In this document: in pieces, positions 55,287-63,165 of the stretch | How the letters are laid out: each line of letters opens with the position of its first letter | Position numbering within the stretch: the first letter of the stretch is position 1 | Assembly: GCF_002949795.1 (NCBI RefSeq) | Contig: NZ_CP026692.1 | Location: 4,758,545 to 4,822,544 of the forward strand | DNA: 64,000 nt | Source of the DNA: Nostoc sp. 'Lobaria pulmonaria (5183) cyanobiont' | GTDB taxonomy: Bacteria; Cyanobacteriota; Cyanobacteriia; Cyanobacteriales; Nostocaceae | Direction of reading: 5' to 3' | Translations under genes and position numbers: made by a program | The notes under the pieces: model-generated | Databases searched by the model: none | What the model saw: only the letters and a program-made list of their open reading frames with translations | Told to the model about the DNA's origin: nothing

Positions 55287-55328
55287 GACAAATGACAAAT
55301 GACAAATGACAAATGACAAATGACAAAT
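55287..55328. repeat. Heptanucleotide tandem repeat (AAATGAC)n
   Basis: Five to six copies between the NfeD and SPFH genes. Translation in frame with SPFH gives a repeated SFVICHL-type sequence, which shows that an upstream start would be artificial. Confidence 0.95.
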
Positions 55329-55330
55329 AC

Positions 55331-55765
55331 TTAAGAATTCAACAGATTTTCCGGTATAACAATCAAAGTAGTACCTTCCCTCCTAACCACATAAACTCTT
55401 TCATGGGGTGGTATGGTAAATTTGTCATCGTCACATCTTGCTTGCCAAGAATTTCCCTCATACCGCACCCGCCCTGTTTTTCCAGGCAGAATTTCTGTTA
55501 AGGTTTCAGCTATGACTGCATCCCGAATTTTTGATTTGCGTTGTCTTGGTTGCAAAAACCGACGAGAAAGCACGATTAGGGCTGTGGAAAGCAAGAGCCA
55601 AACCACAATTTGCAACCATACACTTCCCATACCCACTCCAGACAGTAGCGCCACCACAAAAGCGCTAATTCCCATCATGAAGGCGACAAACGCTGAGGGT
55701 AAGAACAGTTCTGTTAAACACAAAACTGCTCCTGCCATCAGCCAGATTAAGGTAAAACTTGGCAT
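55331..55765 (-). CDS. NfeD-like membrane protein
   Basis: A 144-residue short NfeD. Two or three hydrophobic segments occupy residues 5-62 ([40 protein letters not shown]). A C-terminal OB-like domain follows ([20 protein letters not shown] then [16 protein letters not shown]). Short NfeD proteins work with stomatin-like partners in membrane microdomains (family knowledge). It is followed by the SPFH gene on the same strand and is probably cotranscribed across the repeat. Confidence 0.9.
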   Translation of the reverse strand: MPSFTLIWLMAGAVLCLTELFLPSAFVAFMMGISAFVVALLSGVGMGSVWLQIVVWLLLSTALIVLSRRFLQPRQRKSKIRDAVIAETLTEILPGKTGRVRYEGNSWQARCDDDKFTIPPHERVYVVRREGTTLIVIPENLLNS

Positions 55766-56020
55766 AGCGCCATCCTAGTCTCTACATTATTGACGTAAAT
55801 GCATTTCTACGATTAGATACAGCCAGATGTAAGTTATTTACAGAAAACAAAATTGGGTATTTATACCAATAATTTTGCTTAATTTCAGTAACAAAGTGTA
55901 ACTAGCAGTACACAAGTTCAGGTACATAAGTTTAGTTTATTCTAGCCTTCAATTCATTGCCAGCTAAAGTTAATCGAAGTTCATGTATAAAGAAGACTTC
56001 TGACTCCCGACTCCTGTTTT

Positions 56021-58018
56021 ATGATTTCTACTCAACTGATAATTTTTTGTATAAATCCACGCTGTAATAGCCCCATTAATCCGATGGGAGATAGCGTTTG
56101 TGCTAGTTGCCAAACTCCTTTAGTTCACCGCTATCTGTGGGCGACTGGCTCATTGTCTGCTCAAATCCCACCAGGCACAAAGGTAGCAGATAGGTATGAA
56201 GTAATTAAACAACAGATTTGGCTGGATACTCAACCGGGATTGCCGCCAGATGTATTTGAAGAACTGCCAACGGAAGTAATTCCTTATTTACAGTTATATC
56301 AACGGTTGCATCTGCCCCAAGCTTATGGGTTTGCTAGTAACCTTGAGGAAGATACAACTGATATCCTTTTATTAGAAAATGCGCCGATAGATAAAACAGG
56401 AAATATTTATCCAACTATTGTTGAGGCATGGGAGGAAGCCACGGCAGTACGACAAGTTTATTGGTTGTGGCAAATTCTCCAACTTTGGACACCTCTAGCA
56501 GAATTGGGACTTAGCCGCAGTTTACTAGTAGCAGACAACTTGAGAGTCGAAGGTTGGTGTGTGCGACTGTTGGAACTCTATCAAACACCAGCCGATGAAA
56601 AGCTGAGTTTACAAAATCTAGGGGAGTGTTGGCAGTTTTGGGTAGTTTCTGCAAAGGCATCAGTAGCTAAAGGGTTACAGAACATTGTCCAGCAGATGTG
56701 TGAAACTGAAATTGAGTTAGAGGCGATTAATATTCAACTCAATAATTTACTACTAGCAGCTGCTGCTGAATTGCCATTAGTCTTAAAGGTGGCAGGTTCT
56801 ACAGATATTGGCCCAATGATGGCGCAAAATGAAGATGCTTGCTATCCCAATAGTTTGAGTGATTTAGATGAACCTTTATTGCGCCGCTTGTCGATTGTTT
56901 GTGATGGTATTGGCGGACACGAAGGCGGTGAGGTTGCGAGTCAGTTGGCAGTACAGTCTGTAAAGTTGCAAATTCGCGCTTTATTAACTGAGGTGACAAA
57001 ACAAACTGTACTTTTACCACCAGAGTTGTTGCAGGAACAATTAGAAGCAAGCTTACGGGTGGTAAATAATCTAATTTGTGCGCGCAATAACGAACAAAAA
57101 CGCCAGGGCAGAGAACGCATGGCTACAACTATTGTTATGGCGTTGCAAGTTCCACAACGAGTCCAGACAAGTACTGGGTGGCAATCAAATAATACCCATG
57201 AGCTTTACTTGGCTAATGTTGGCGATAGCCGTGCCTATTGGATTACTCGCAATTATTGCCAGCTACTGACAGTAGATGATGATGTGGCAACGCGAGAAGT
57301 ACGCCTTGCTAAAAGCTTGTATCGAAAGGCACTTTTCAGACCAGATGCTAGTGCTTTAACTCAAGCATTGGGGACAAAAGATTCAGAATCTTTGCGTCTC
57401 AGGGTTCAGCGATTTATTCTGGAAGAAGATGGCATTTTGCTACTGTGTTCTGATGGTTTAAGCGATCGTAACTGGGTGGAACAATCTTGGCAGGATTATG
57501 CAATACCCGTGTTAACAGGGCAAATGACAGTTGAAGATGCTGTCGGCAACTGGATTAACTTGGCAAACGAAAAAAATGGGCATGATAATACATCGGTTGT
57601 TCTCACTTATTACCGTGTCTCTCCAGAATATTTAGTACCTGTGACTCCGGCGTTGCCAGAAGAGATTATAGAAGCAGAAATACAACAAGAAGAACAAGAG
57701 GAACTAGAAGAACTAGAAGAACTAGAAGAACTAGAAGAACCAATTTCTTTTACAGAAAGTTCGCAAGCTTTGCTAGATTTGGATCTAGATTTGGATCTTT
57801 CAGAAGAACCACCTCTTAGCCCAGAGATTCCACCAACTTTAATTACAAAACCGAAGCGGGGGAAACGTTTGGTAATGCTGGGGGGAGTGTTGGCGTTGCT
57901 TGTGGGAGGTACAAGTCTGGGATTATTTGCTTGGTGGCAAATTAATCCTCAAGGATTACAGCAGATGTGTCGGCAACTTCCCCAAAAAATGCAGTCAGTG
58001 TGTCCGACTGGGAAATAG
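56021..58018 (+). CDS. PP2C-type protein phosphatase with zinc ribbon and possible pseudokinase region
   Basis: A 665-residue protein. Residues about 9-33 form a zinc ribbon (FCINPRCNSPI and VCASCQTPL). Residues about 45-235 start VADRYEVIKQQIWLDTQPG and may be a degenerate kinase-like fold. The PP2C domain (about 255-530) has STDIGPMMAQNEDACYPN, VCDGIGGHEGGEVASQLA, ANVGDSRAYWI, LLCSDGLSDRNW and KNGHDNTSVVLTYY, holding the metal-binding aspartates. An acidic LEELEELEELEE repeat and DLDLDLDL run lead to one C-terminal membrane helix (LVMLGGVLALLVGGTSLGLF). It dephosphorylates Ser/Thr proteins at the membrane. Confidence 0.9.
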   Translation: MISTQLIIFCINPRCNSPINPMGDSVCASCQTPLVHRYLWATGSLSAQIPPGTKVADRYEVIKQQIWLDTQPGLPPDVFEELPTEVIPYLQLYQRLHLPQAYGFASNLEEDTTDILLLENAPIDKTGNIYPTIVEAWEEATAVRQVYWLWQILQLWTPLAELGLSRSLLVADNLRVEGWCVRLLELYQTPADEKLSLQNLGECWQFWVVSAKASVAKGLQNIVQQMCETEIELEAINIQLNNLLLAAAAELPLVLKVAGSTDIGPMMAQNEDACYPNSLSDLDEPLLRRLSIVCDGIGGHEGGEVASQLAVQSVKLQIRALLTEVTKQTVLLPPELLQEQLEASLRVVNNLICARNNEQKRQGRERMATTIVMALQVPQRVQTSTGWQSNNTHELYLANVGDSRAYWITRNYCQLLTVDDDVATREVRLAKSLYRKALFRPDASALTQALGTKDSESLRLRVQRFILEEDGILLLCSDGLSDRNWVEQSWQDYAIPVLTGQMTVEDAVGNWINLANEKNGHDNTSVVLTYYRVSPEYLVPVTPALPEEIIEAEIQQEEQEELEELEELEELEEPISFTESSQALLDLDLDLDLSEEPPLSPEIPPTLITKPKRGKRLVMLGGVLALLVGGTSLGLFAWWQINPQGLQQMCRQLPQKMQSVCPTGK

Positions 58019-58028
58019 GTTATACCGA

Positions 58029-58259
58029 AATATTCTAATCTTGATAAGAAATATTCCAGCATTGATAAGGTATATTGTAATGTTAATGAGAAATATAACA
58101 ACATTCCTTATAGATGTCGTAATCTTGATGAGGAATATTCCAACATTGATAAGGTATATTGTAATGTTAATGATAAATATTACAATGTTCCTTATAGATG
58201 TTGTAATGTTGATGAGGAATATTGCAATCTTAACAAGAACTATTTGTACATTCAGAGTG
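58029..58259. repeat. 21-bp minisatellite, 11 units
   Basis: Eleven consecutive 21-bp units, close to AATATTGTAATGTTGATAAGG, run from 58029 to 58259. They form a higher-order 84-bp period: units 2-5 (58050-58133) and 6-9 (58134-58217) are near copies. The array starts 10 bases after the phosphatase stop codon. Because the unit is a multiple of three, both strands contain long open frames of heptapeptide repeats. No ribosome-binding site or outside conservation supports translation. Confidence 0.9.
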
Positions 58260-58520
58260 ATGGAAAAGAAAGTGGCGATCGCTAGCGAACGAATATAGGT
58301 TAGCGATCGCACTACAGATGATCTACATCACATCTTGCACTTGTATCATGTCCGGCTAATTAGTTACAGTTACCAAATCTGTGAAAAAATTGGAAAACTC
58401 TCTTTCCCCCTGCCTAGTACACCACGGCGTAAATAGAGCAACCATTTAATATCCCTAAAAAGCACATTCCATAATACTTTTGACTTTTGACTTTTGACTT
58501 TTGACTTCCGCCTTGCGGTA
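58260..58520. other. Intergenic remainder before the GGDEF-EAL gene
   Basis: Two GCGATCGC sites (HIP1 type) lie close together near 58275 and 58305. A TTTTGAC tandem repeat lies at 58478-58508, directly at the 3' end of the following minus-strand gene. No gene. Confidence 0.6.
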
Positions 58521-61028
58521 CTATCCTAATAGGCAAGGTACTGCAATGCTGTATCCCTGTGCGTAATCAATTCCTAGTGCCGTAATTTGCTCTAAAATCG
58601 CTTCATTCTCTACAAACTTAGCAATCGTCTGAATACCCATCACACTGCTAATGCGCGTGATTGCTGTTACAATTGCATCATCCACAGGATTATCGACAAT
58701 GTTACGAATAAAGCTGCCGTCAATTTTGAGGTAATCCACAGGTAGAGACTTGAGATAAGCAAAGGATGACATCCCCATCCCAAAATCGTCCAACGCGAAG
58801 CGACAGCCCATCTGTTGAAGTGACTCAATGAACTGCTTGGCTTTTACGAGGTTGGCGATCGCCACAGTTTCGCTAATCTCAAAGCAAATGCGTTGGGGTG
58901 AGATCGGGTGTAGGGTAAACTGCTCATACAAGAAGTCAATGAATTGATCGTCGTTGATACTAGAGCCAGAGAGGTTAATCGCATAGATGCTTTGTTCATC
59001 GCCACCGAGCGTTAGCCCATTTCTGAATAGAGTCCGAATCACCCAGCGATCGATCAGATGCATTAAGTTGTAGCGTTCTGCTGCTGGAATAAACGCCATT
59101 GGCAGCACTAAATTTCCCTGCTCATCCCAAAGCCGCAGCAGAACTTCATAATGGTTGCCGTTTTGATCTTTCGGAGTAATAGCGGCAATCTTTTGAGCAT
59201 AGAGACAAAACCAATCACTTTCCAAAGCTTGAGAAATGCGACTAACCCACTGCATCTGGCCACGCTGTTGCAGTTGCTCCTGGTCGTCAGTCTTAGCAAC
59301 GTATACGCGGTTGCGCCCCCGGTTCTTCGCGGTATAACAAGCTGCATCAGCCGTGCTGATAATCTCTGCAAAGCTCTCGCTATTCGTGTCGATACCAACC
59401 AAGCCGATACTTACTCCAATTGAGAATACCTGCTCTTGCCAAACAAACCGGAACTCTTGAACACACTCACGCAGTTCATTGGCAACTCGTAAAGCTTGCT
59501 CCGGCATACACTGATTGAGCAATACTCCAAATTCATCGCCCCCTAACCGTGCCAGTGTGTCAGTTTTCCCAATCTTCTCCTGCAATAAGACAGTAATTTG
59601 ACGCAGTAATTCATCTCCAGCCAGATGACCACAGGTATCATTTACGATTTTGAAGCGATCGAGATCCAAATAGCATAACCCGTGAACCTGGTAGTCTAAC
59701 TTGGCAAGGCGTAATGCTTGTTCAACCTGCCGCTCAAACTCCTGGCGATTTACCAATCCGGTTAAGGCATCATGGCTTGCCTGCCAGGATAGCTGAAGCG
59801 CAAGCTGGCGGTTCTGAGTCACGTCATGAAACACCATAACCGCGCCAATAACTTGTCCTTCACGATTGCGAATGGGCGCAGCTGAATCTTCAATCGCAAT
59901 CTCTTGAGCATTCTCAGTAATTAAGACGGTATGGTTTGCTAAATTTACAATTCGATTTTCCTCTAATGCTTGCTCAATTGGGTTCTGAACTGGCTCGTGT
60001 GTCGTTTCATGCACAATTTTAAAGACTTTTACTAACGGCAACCCTTGTGCCGATGTTTGAGTACATCCAATCAGAGATTCTGCAACCGGATTGAGATATT
60101 GAATCCTGCCAAACACGTCTGTGGTAATAACTGCATCTCCAATCGATTGCAACGTCACCTGAGCTAATTCTTTTTCTTGAAAAAGTGTTTCTTCGATTTG
60201 TTTAAGAACTGTGATATCCCGTCCCACCGATTGAAATTCTATAAAGCATCCTTGCTCGTCAAACAGCATTCGGTTATGCCACTGACTCCAACGCACCCCA
60301 TCTGCCACAACCACGCGACTCTCAATGATGACTACAGGATTATCAGCACTCATTGAAGCTATTAATTGAGCAACTCGCTCCCGATCTGCCTCAAAGACAA
60401 TCGGTTGATAGCAGCTGCCGATCAGTTCCTCTGGCGATCGCCCAAAATAAAGTGCAAAAGCTTGGTTGACAAAGGTGAGTGTACCGTCTGGTAAATATCG
60501 GGCAATGAATTCAGTCTGATCTTCCACAATGGCACGGTAGCGAATCTCACTTTGTTTGAGAGCAATTTCTGCTTGCTTGCGTTCGTTGAGTGCGGCTTGC
60601 CGTTCGCTAATTTCCCTCTCCAGTTCTCGATTGGCTGCCTCCAGCTGTGCAGAACTGGGGAGAGCAAGTGCTTTTGGTATTAAAGGTATAAGTTCGCAAG
60701 CTGTATACAGTGAAACTATGGCTGTAATAGCTTTAAGGCAACCACTTAACCAATAAGTTGGATACCAGAGCGTCCAAATCTCCATTATGTGGGTAGTGCC
60801 ACAAGTAACAATAAATGTTGCAAATAGTATAAATATCCAGTTAAAAGGTAAATCTTGGCGCTTGCGGACAAAATAAAGTAGCGTGATGGGAATAGAATAA
60901 TAAGAAAGGGCAATTAAACTGTCAGATACAATATGGAACCCCACTAATTCTGGTTTCCAAAGATAGCAATGACCGTGGGGAATAAACTGTTTATAACCAA
61001 AAAGGCTTTTCCCAAATTCCAGCATCAC
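58521..61028 (-). CDS. Ethylene-receptor-like sensor with PAS, GGDEF and EAL domains
   Basis: An 835-residue protein. The N-terminal three-helix domain (residues about 30-120) matches the ethylene-binding domain: D36, Y43, I46, P47, I73, C76 and H80 equal ETR1 D25, Y32, I35, P36, I62, C65 and H69 at a constant offset of 11. The Cu(I) ligands are in FIVTCGTTHIMEIW. A coiled coil and two PAS domains follow. The GGDEF site is intact (LARLGGDEFGVLL) but lacks the inhibitory-site Arg (GKTD). The EAL domain keeps YEVLLRL, FEISETVAI and DDFGMGMSSFAYLKSL. It probably makes and/or breaks c-di-GMP. Confidence 0.9.
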   Translation of the reverse strand: MMLEFGKSLFGYKQFIPHGHCYLWKPELVGFHIVSDSLIALSYYSIPITLLYFVRKRQDLPFNWIFILFATFIVTCGTTHIMEIWTLWYPTYWLSGCLKAITAIVSLYTACELIPLIPKALALPSSAQLEAANRELEREISERQAALNERKQAEIALKQSEIRYRAIVEDQTEFIARYLPDGTLTFVNQAFALYFGRSPEELIGSCYQPIVFEADRERVAQLIASMSADNPVVIIESRVVVADGVRWSQWHNRMLFDEQGCFIEFQSVGRDITVLKQIEETLFQEKELAQVTLQSIGDAVITTDVFGRIQYLNPVAESLIGCTQTSAQGLPLVKVFKIVHETTHEPVQNPIEQALEENRIVNLANHTVLITENAQEIAIEDSAAPIRNREGQVIGAVMVFHDVTQNRQLALQLSWQASHDALTGLVNRQEFERQVEQALRLAKLDYQVHGLCYLDLDRFKIVNDTCGHLAGDELLRQITVLLQEKIGKTDTLARLGGDEFGVLLNQCMPEQALRVANELRECVQEFRFVWQEQVFSIGVSIGLVGIDTNSESFAEIISTADAACYTAKNRGRNRVYVAKTDDQEQLQQRGQMQWVSRISQALESDWFCLYAQKIAAITPKDQNGNHYEVLLRLWDEQGNLVLPMAFIPAAERYNLMHLIDRWVIRTLFRNGLTLGGDEQSIYAINLSGSSINDDQFIDFLYEQFTLHPISPQRICFEISETVAIANLVKAKQFIESLQQMGCRFALDDFGMGMSSFAYLKSLPVDYLKIDGSFIRNIVDNPVDDAIVTAITRISSVMGIQTIAKFVENEAILEQITALGIDYAQGYSIAVPCLLG

Positions 61029-61215
61029 GTTATTTCAAACACAAGTTGTTTGCTCTCGATCTTAGTTATTTATAATACTAAAAGTTTTTCAGTATTAAGT
61101 AACTTGTCGCCACAGTCATCGCGGATATTTTATCATAACTGGCGCACCCCGTAACGGCAAAAGTTCCATCCTTGCCAAGTACACCACATCATGAAAATTG
61201 CTGTATTATTTGTTA

Positions 61216-61845
61216 CTATAGGTGCAGATGTACGCGTAAAATTCCTTGAATTACCTGTTGTACAGCTTCTTTACTCAAGCTGCCATCTACTTGAACAATT
61301 CGTGAGGGATAAGATGCGGCTATTTGCACGTATCCTTGCTGAACACGCCGATGAAAAGCGATTGTCTCTTGTTCAATGCGGTCTAGTCCCACTGGGTCTC
61401 TTAGTTTGCGGGCTAGTCCAACTTCGACATCGACATCTAGCCAAATAGTTAGATCGCTTTCTAAACCACCAGTAGCAATATTGTTAAGCTGATTGATTAA
61501 ACTCATGTTCAGACCGCGACCATATCCTTGGTAGGCAATGGTAGAGTCAGTGTAGCGATCGCATAAAATATATTTCCCGGCTGTGAGATTTGGTTTAAGT
61601 TCTTGTTCAACGTGTTGCGATCGGTCAGCAGCATATAACAAGAGTTCTGTCACCTCTGCAACTGGTTTATCCTCTGCCTTTTCTAGTAGCAAGCGGCGAA
61701 GATGTAAACCTAACTCTGTTCCCCCTGGTTCGCGAGTTACCACAACAGTTACACCTAGACTTTCCAACCACTCAGAACAAAGCTGCATTTGGCTGGTTTT
61801 GCCACACCCTTCCACCCCTTCAAATACAATTAATTTGCCACCCAT
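61216..61845 (-). CDS. tmk: Thymidylate kinase
   Basis: A 209-residue P-loop kinase of normal length. The P-loop is VFEGVEGCGKTSQMQL (residues 7-22). DR-x-x-x-S is in LCDRYTDSTIAYQGYG, and TREPGGTELG is the third conserved block. It phosphorylates dTMP to dTDP. It is upstream of the decayed region and transcribed leftward, with the ATG at 61843-61845 in the expected position. Confidence 0.95.
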   Translation of the reverse strand: MGGKLIVFEGVEGCGKTSQMQLCSEWLESLGVTVVVTREPGGTELGLHLRRLLLEKAEDKPVAEVTELLLYAADRSQHVEQELKPNLTAGKYILCDRYTDSTIAYQGYGRGLNMSLINQLNNIATGGLESDLTIWLDVDVEVGLARKLRDPVGLDRIEQETIAFHRRVQQGYVQIAASYPSRIVQVDGSLSKEAVQQVIQGILRVHLHL

Positions 61846-61914
61846 GCTATAAACTGATTCGCTGACGTTTCATCAGATCAAGAATAGCGCGAAGTGCAAA
61901 ATTAACCTGCAATT

Positions 61915-61943
61915 GCGTAGGCGTAGCCCATCGTAGATATCGC
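61915..61943. repeat. Small dispersed repeat, GCGTAGGCGTAGCCC family, copy 3
   Basis: Reads GCGTAGGCGTAGCCCATCGT then AGATATCGC. It lies in the gap between tmk and the LarA-like fragment. Confidence 0.75.
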
Positions 61944-61946
61944 TGT

Positions 61947-62354
61947 CTATGATTTAGTTACCTGAAAATTACTGTAACTTAAACGGTATAATATCTCGCC
62001 AGCTTTGGGCAGAAGCAATATGCCTTCATCCTCTCGATTAGCCCATTCAGTGACTTGAATAGTCGCGGGGTGACGATAATTTAAGTTATGAGCAGCACAG
62101 CGTTCAGCAGAAATGCCAGTAGCTAAAGTCACGCAAATCCGCGCTTGTTCTCCTTTTATCGGGTCAAAAGTACCCATCCCTTTTAAGTGAGTACTATGGG
62201 CCAGCACTCCTGCAGGATACTCTTGGAATTTATGCCACTGTTTGAGAAAGTAATCCCGCAGATGATAGCCAATTTGGGAGAGGATTTCGCCGTGTGTATA
62301 GCTATCGGTAATGTGAGGCGCATATATAATTACCTCACCTGCGTCAGCAACCAC
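61947..62354 (-). pseudogene. LarA-like (DUF2088) protein, C-terminal remnant
   Basis: The minus strand encodes VVADAGEVIIYAPHITDSYT, HLRDYFLKQWHKFQEYPAG, VTLATGISAERCAAHNLNYR and EWANREDEGILLLPKAGEIL, the conserved C-terminal third of a LarA-like family related to nickel-dependent lactate racemase. The N-terminal two thirds are missing. The 5' edge joins an SDR remnant at about 62355 by an internal deletion. It cannot be a functional racemase. Confidence 0.8.
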
Positions 62355-62960
62355 GGTTTTCCGAAACGTCTGGCGGGCGTATGGTCAATAATTTTTTGCC
62401 CGCGTTCGGTCAAACTACCATCAGAATTTAAGAGTAAATCTCGATTTTGTTCCCCAATAAAAAAACCTGGTGCGATCGCATTTACTCGCATTCCATCACC
62501 ATACTTTTGGGCGAGTTCTACAGCTAGCCAGCGAGTAAAGTTATCTATCCCCGCTTTCGCGGCTGAGTAGCCAACCACACGGCTAATCGCTCGAATGGCA
62601 GACATGGAAGAAATATTCACAATGCAACCGTGAGGCTGACTTATTTCCACCATTGCTTGACCAAAAACCTGACAAGGTAGGAGAGTACCAACTAAGTTGA
62701 GGCTAACCACTTCCTCAAAAGCAACGCGAGGCATATCAAAAATAGTTGCATCAGGAGAAATTGTGGCAGCCGAAATATTACCGCCAGCCATATTTACCAA
62801 GATATCTATTTCACGCCAACCCTGTATAATAAATAATATCCCTAGCAATTTCTAATTGGGAGCGATCGCTAACATCTGCGACCACAGCGATATCTTTCTC
62901 CAGCGTTAGCAGTAATCTCAGCCACCACCGCCCCCGTTCTGACTTCATTGCGAACCAAAA
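62330..62960 (-). pseudogene. SDR-family dehydrogenase, deleted and frameshifted
   Basis: SDR sequence appears in pieces. In one frame RNEVRTGAVVAEITANAGE, in the next DIAVVADVSDRSQLEIARDI, and then a long frame with IDILVNMAGGNISAATISPD, VNISSMSAIRAISRVVGYSA, the catalytic Y-x-x-x-K in GYSAAKAGIDNF, and MRVNAIAPGFFIGEQNRDLL. The N-terminal TGxxxGIG nucleotide loop is missing, two frameshifts are present, and the C-terminus breaks at FGKP, replaced by LarA-like sequence. Similar SDRs reduce fructuronate to mannonate. Confidence 0.8.
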
Positions 62961-63121
62961 CGGGCTGCGGGATTAGCTAACAAAGCTGGATCTACATGAC
63001 CGTGTGGGCAGACTAGAGGTAACGCAGATATGCTATCAAAAAATTGATGGGCTAGTCGTCTTTGAACTGGTTCTGGGGAAAAACAGCGATCGGCAGATAA
63101 ACTCGGTTTTTTAGTTAACAT
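62945..63121 (-). pseudogene. Uronate (glucuronate) isomerase, N-terminal remnant
   Basis: A 58-codon frame from an ATG at 63119-63121. MLTKKPSLSADRCFSPEPVQ then ISALPLVCPHGHVDPALLAN match the start of uronate isomerase, including the metal-binding H-x-H in PHGHVDP. After about 55 residues the sequence jumps into SDR-like sequence and meets a stop (62945-62947). The remaining 400 residues are gone. The enzyme would convert glucuronate to fructuronate. Confidence 0.75.
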
Positions 63122-63165
63122 AATTTTTGTTTGATTAAAATTCCTGATATAAATTGTTTTAAATT

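Noticed and set aside
55198-55326. N-terminal extension of the SPFH protein from an ATG at 55326
   Set aside because: The extra 43 residues translate a heptanucleotide repeat array, while the family N-terminus starts at 55197.
58029-58259. CRISPR array
   Set aside because: The repeats are directly adjacent with no unique spacers and have an 84-bp superperiod, so it is a minisatellite.
57900-58312. Open frames on both strands across the 21-bp repeat
   Set aside because: The repeat length is a multiple of three, so open frames are expected by chance. The plus-strand frame also overlaps the phosphatase gene, and no start signal is evident.
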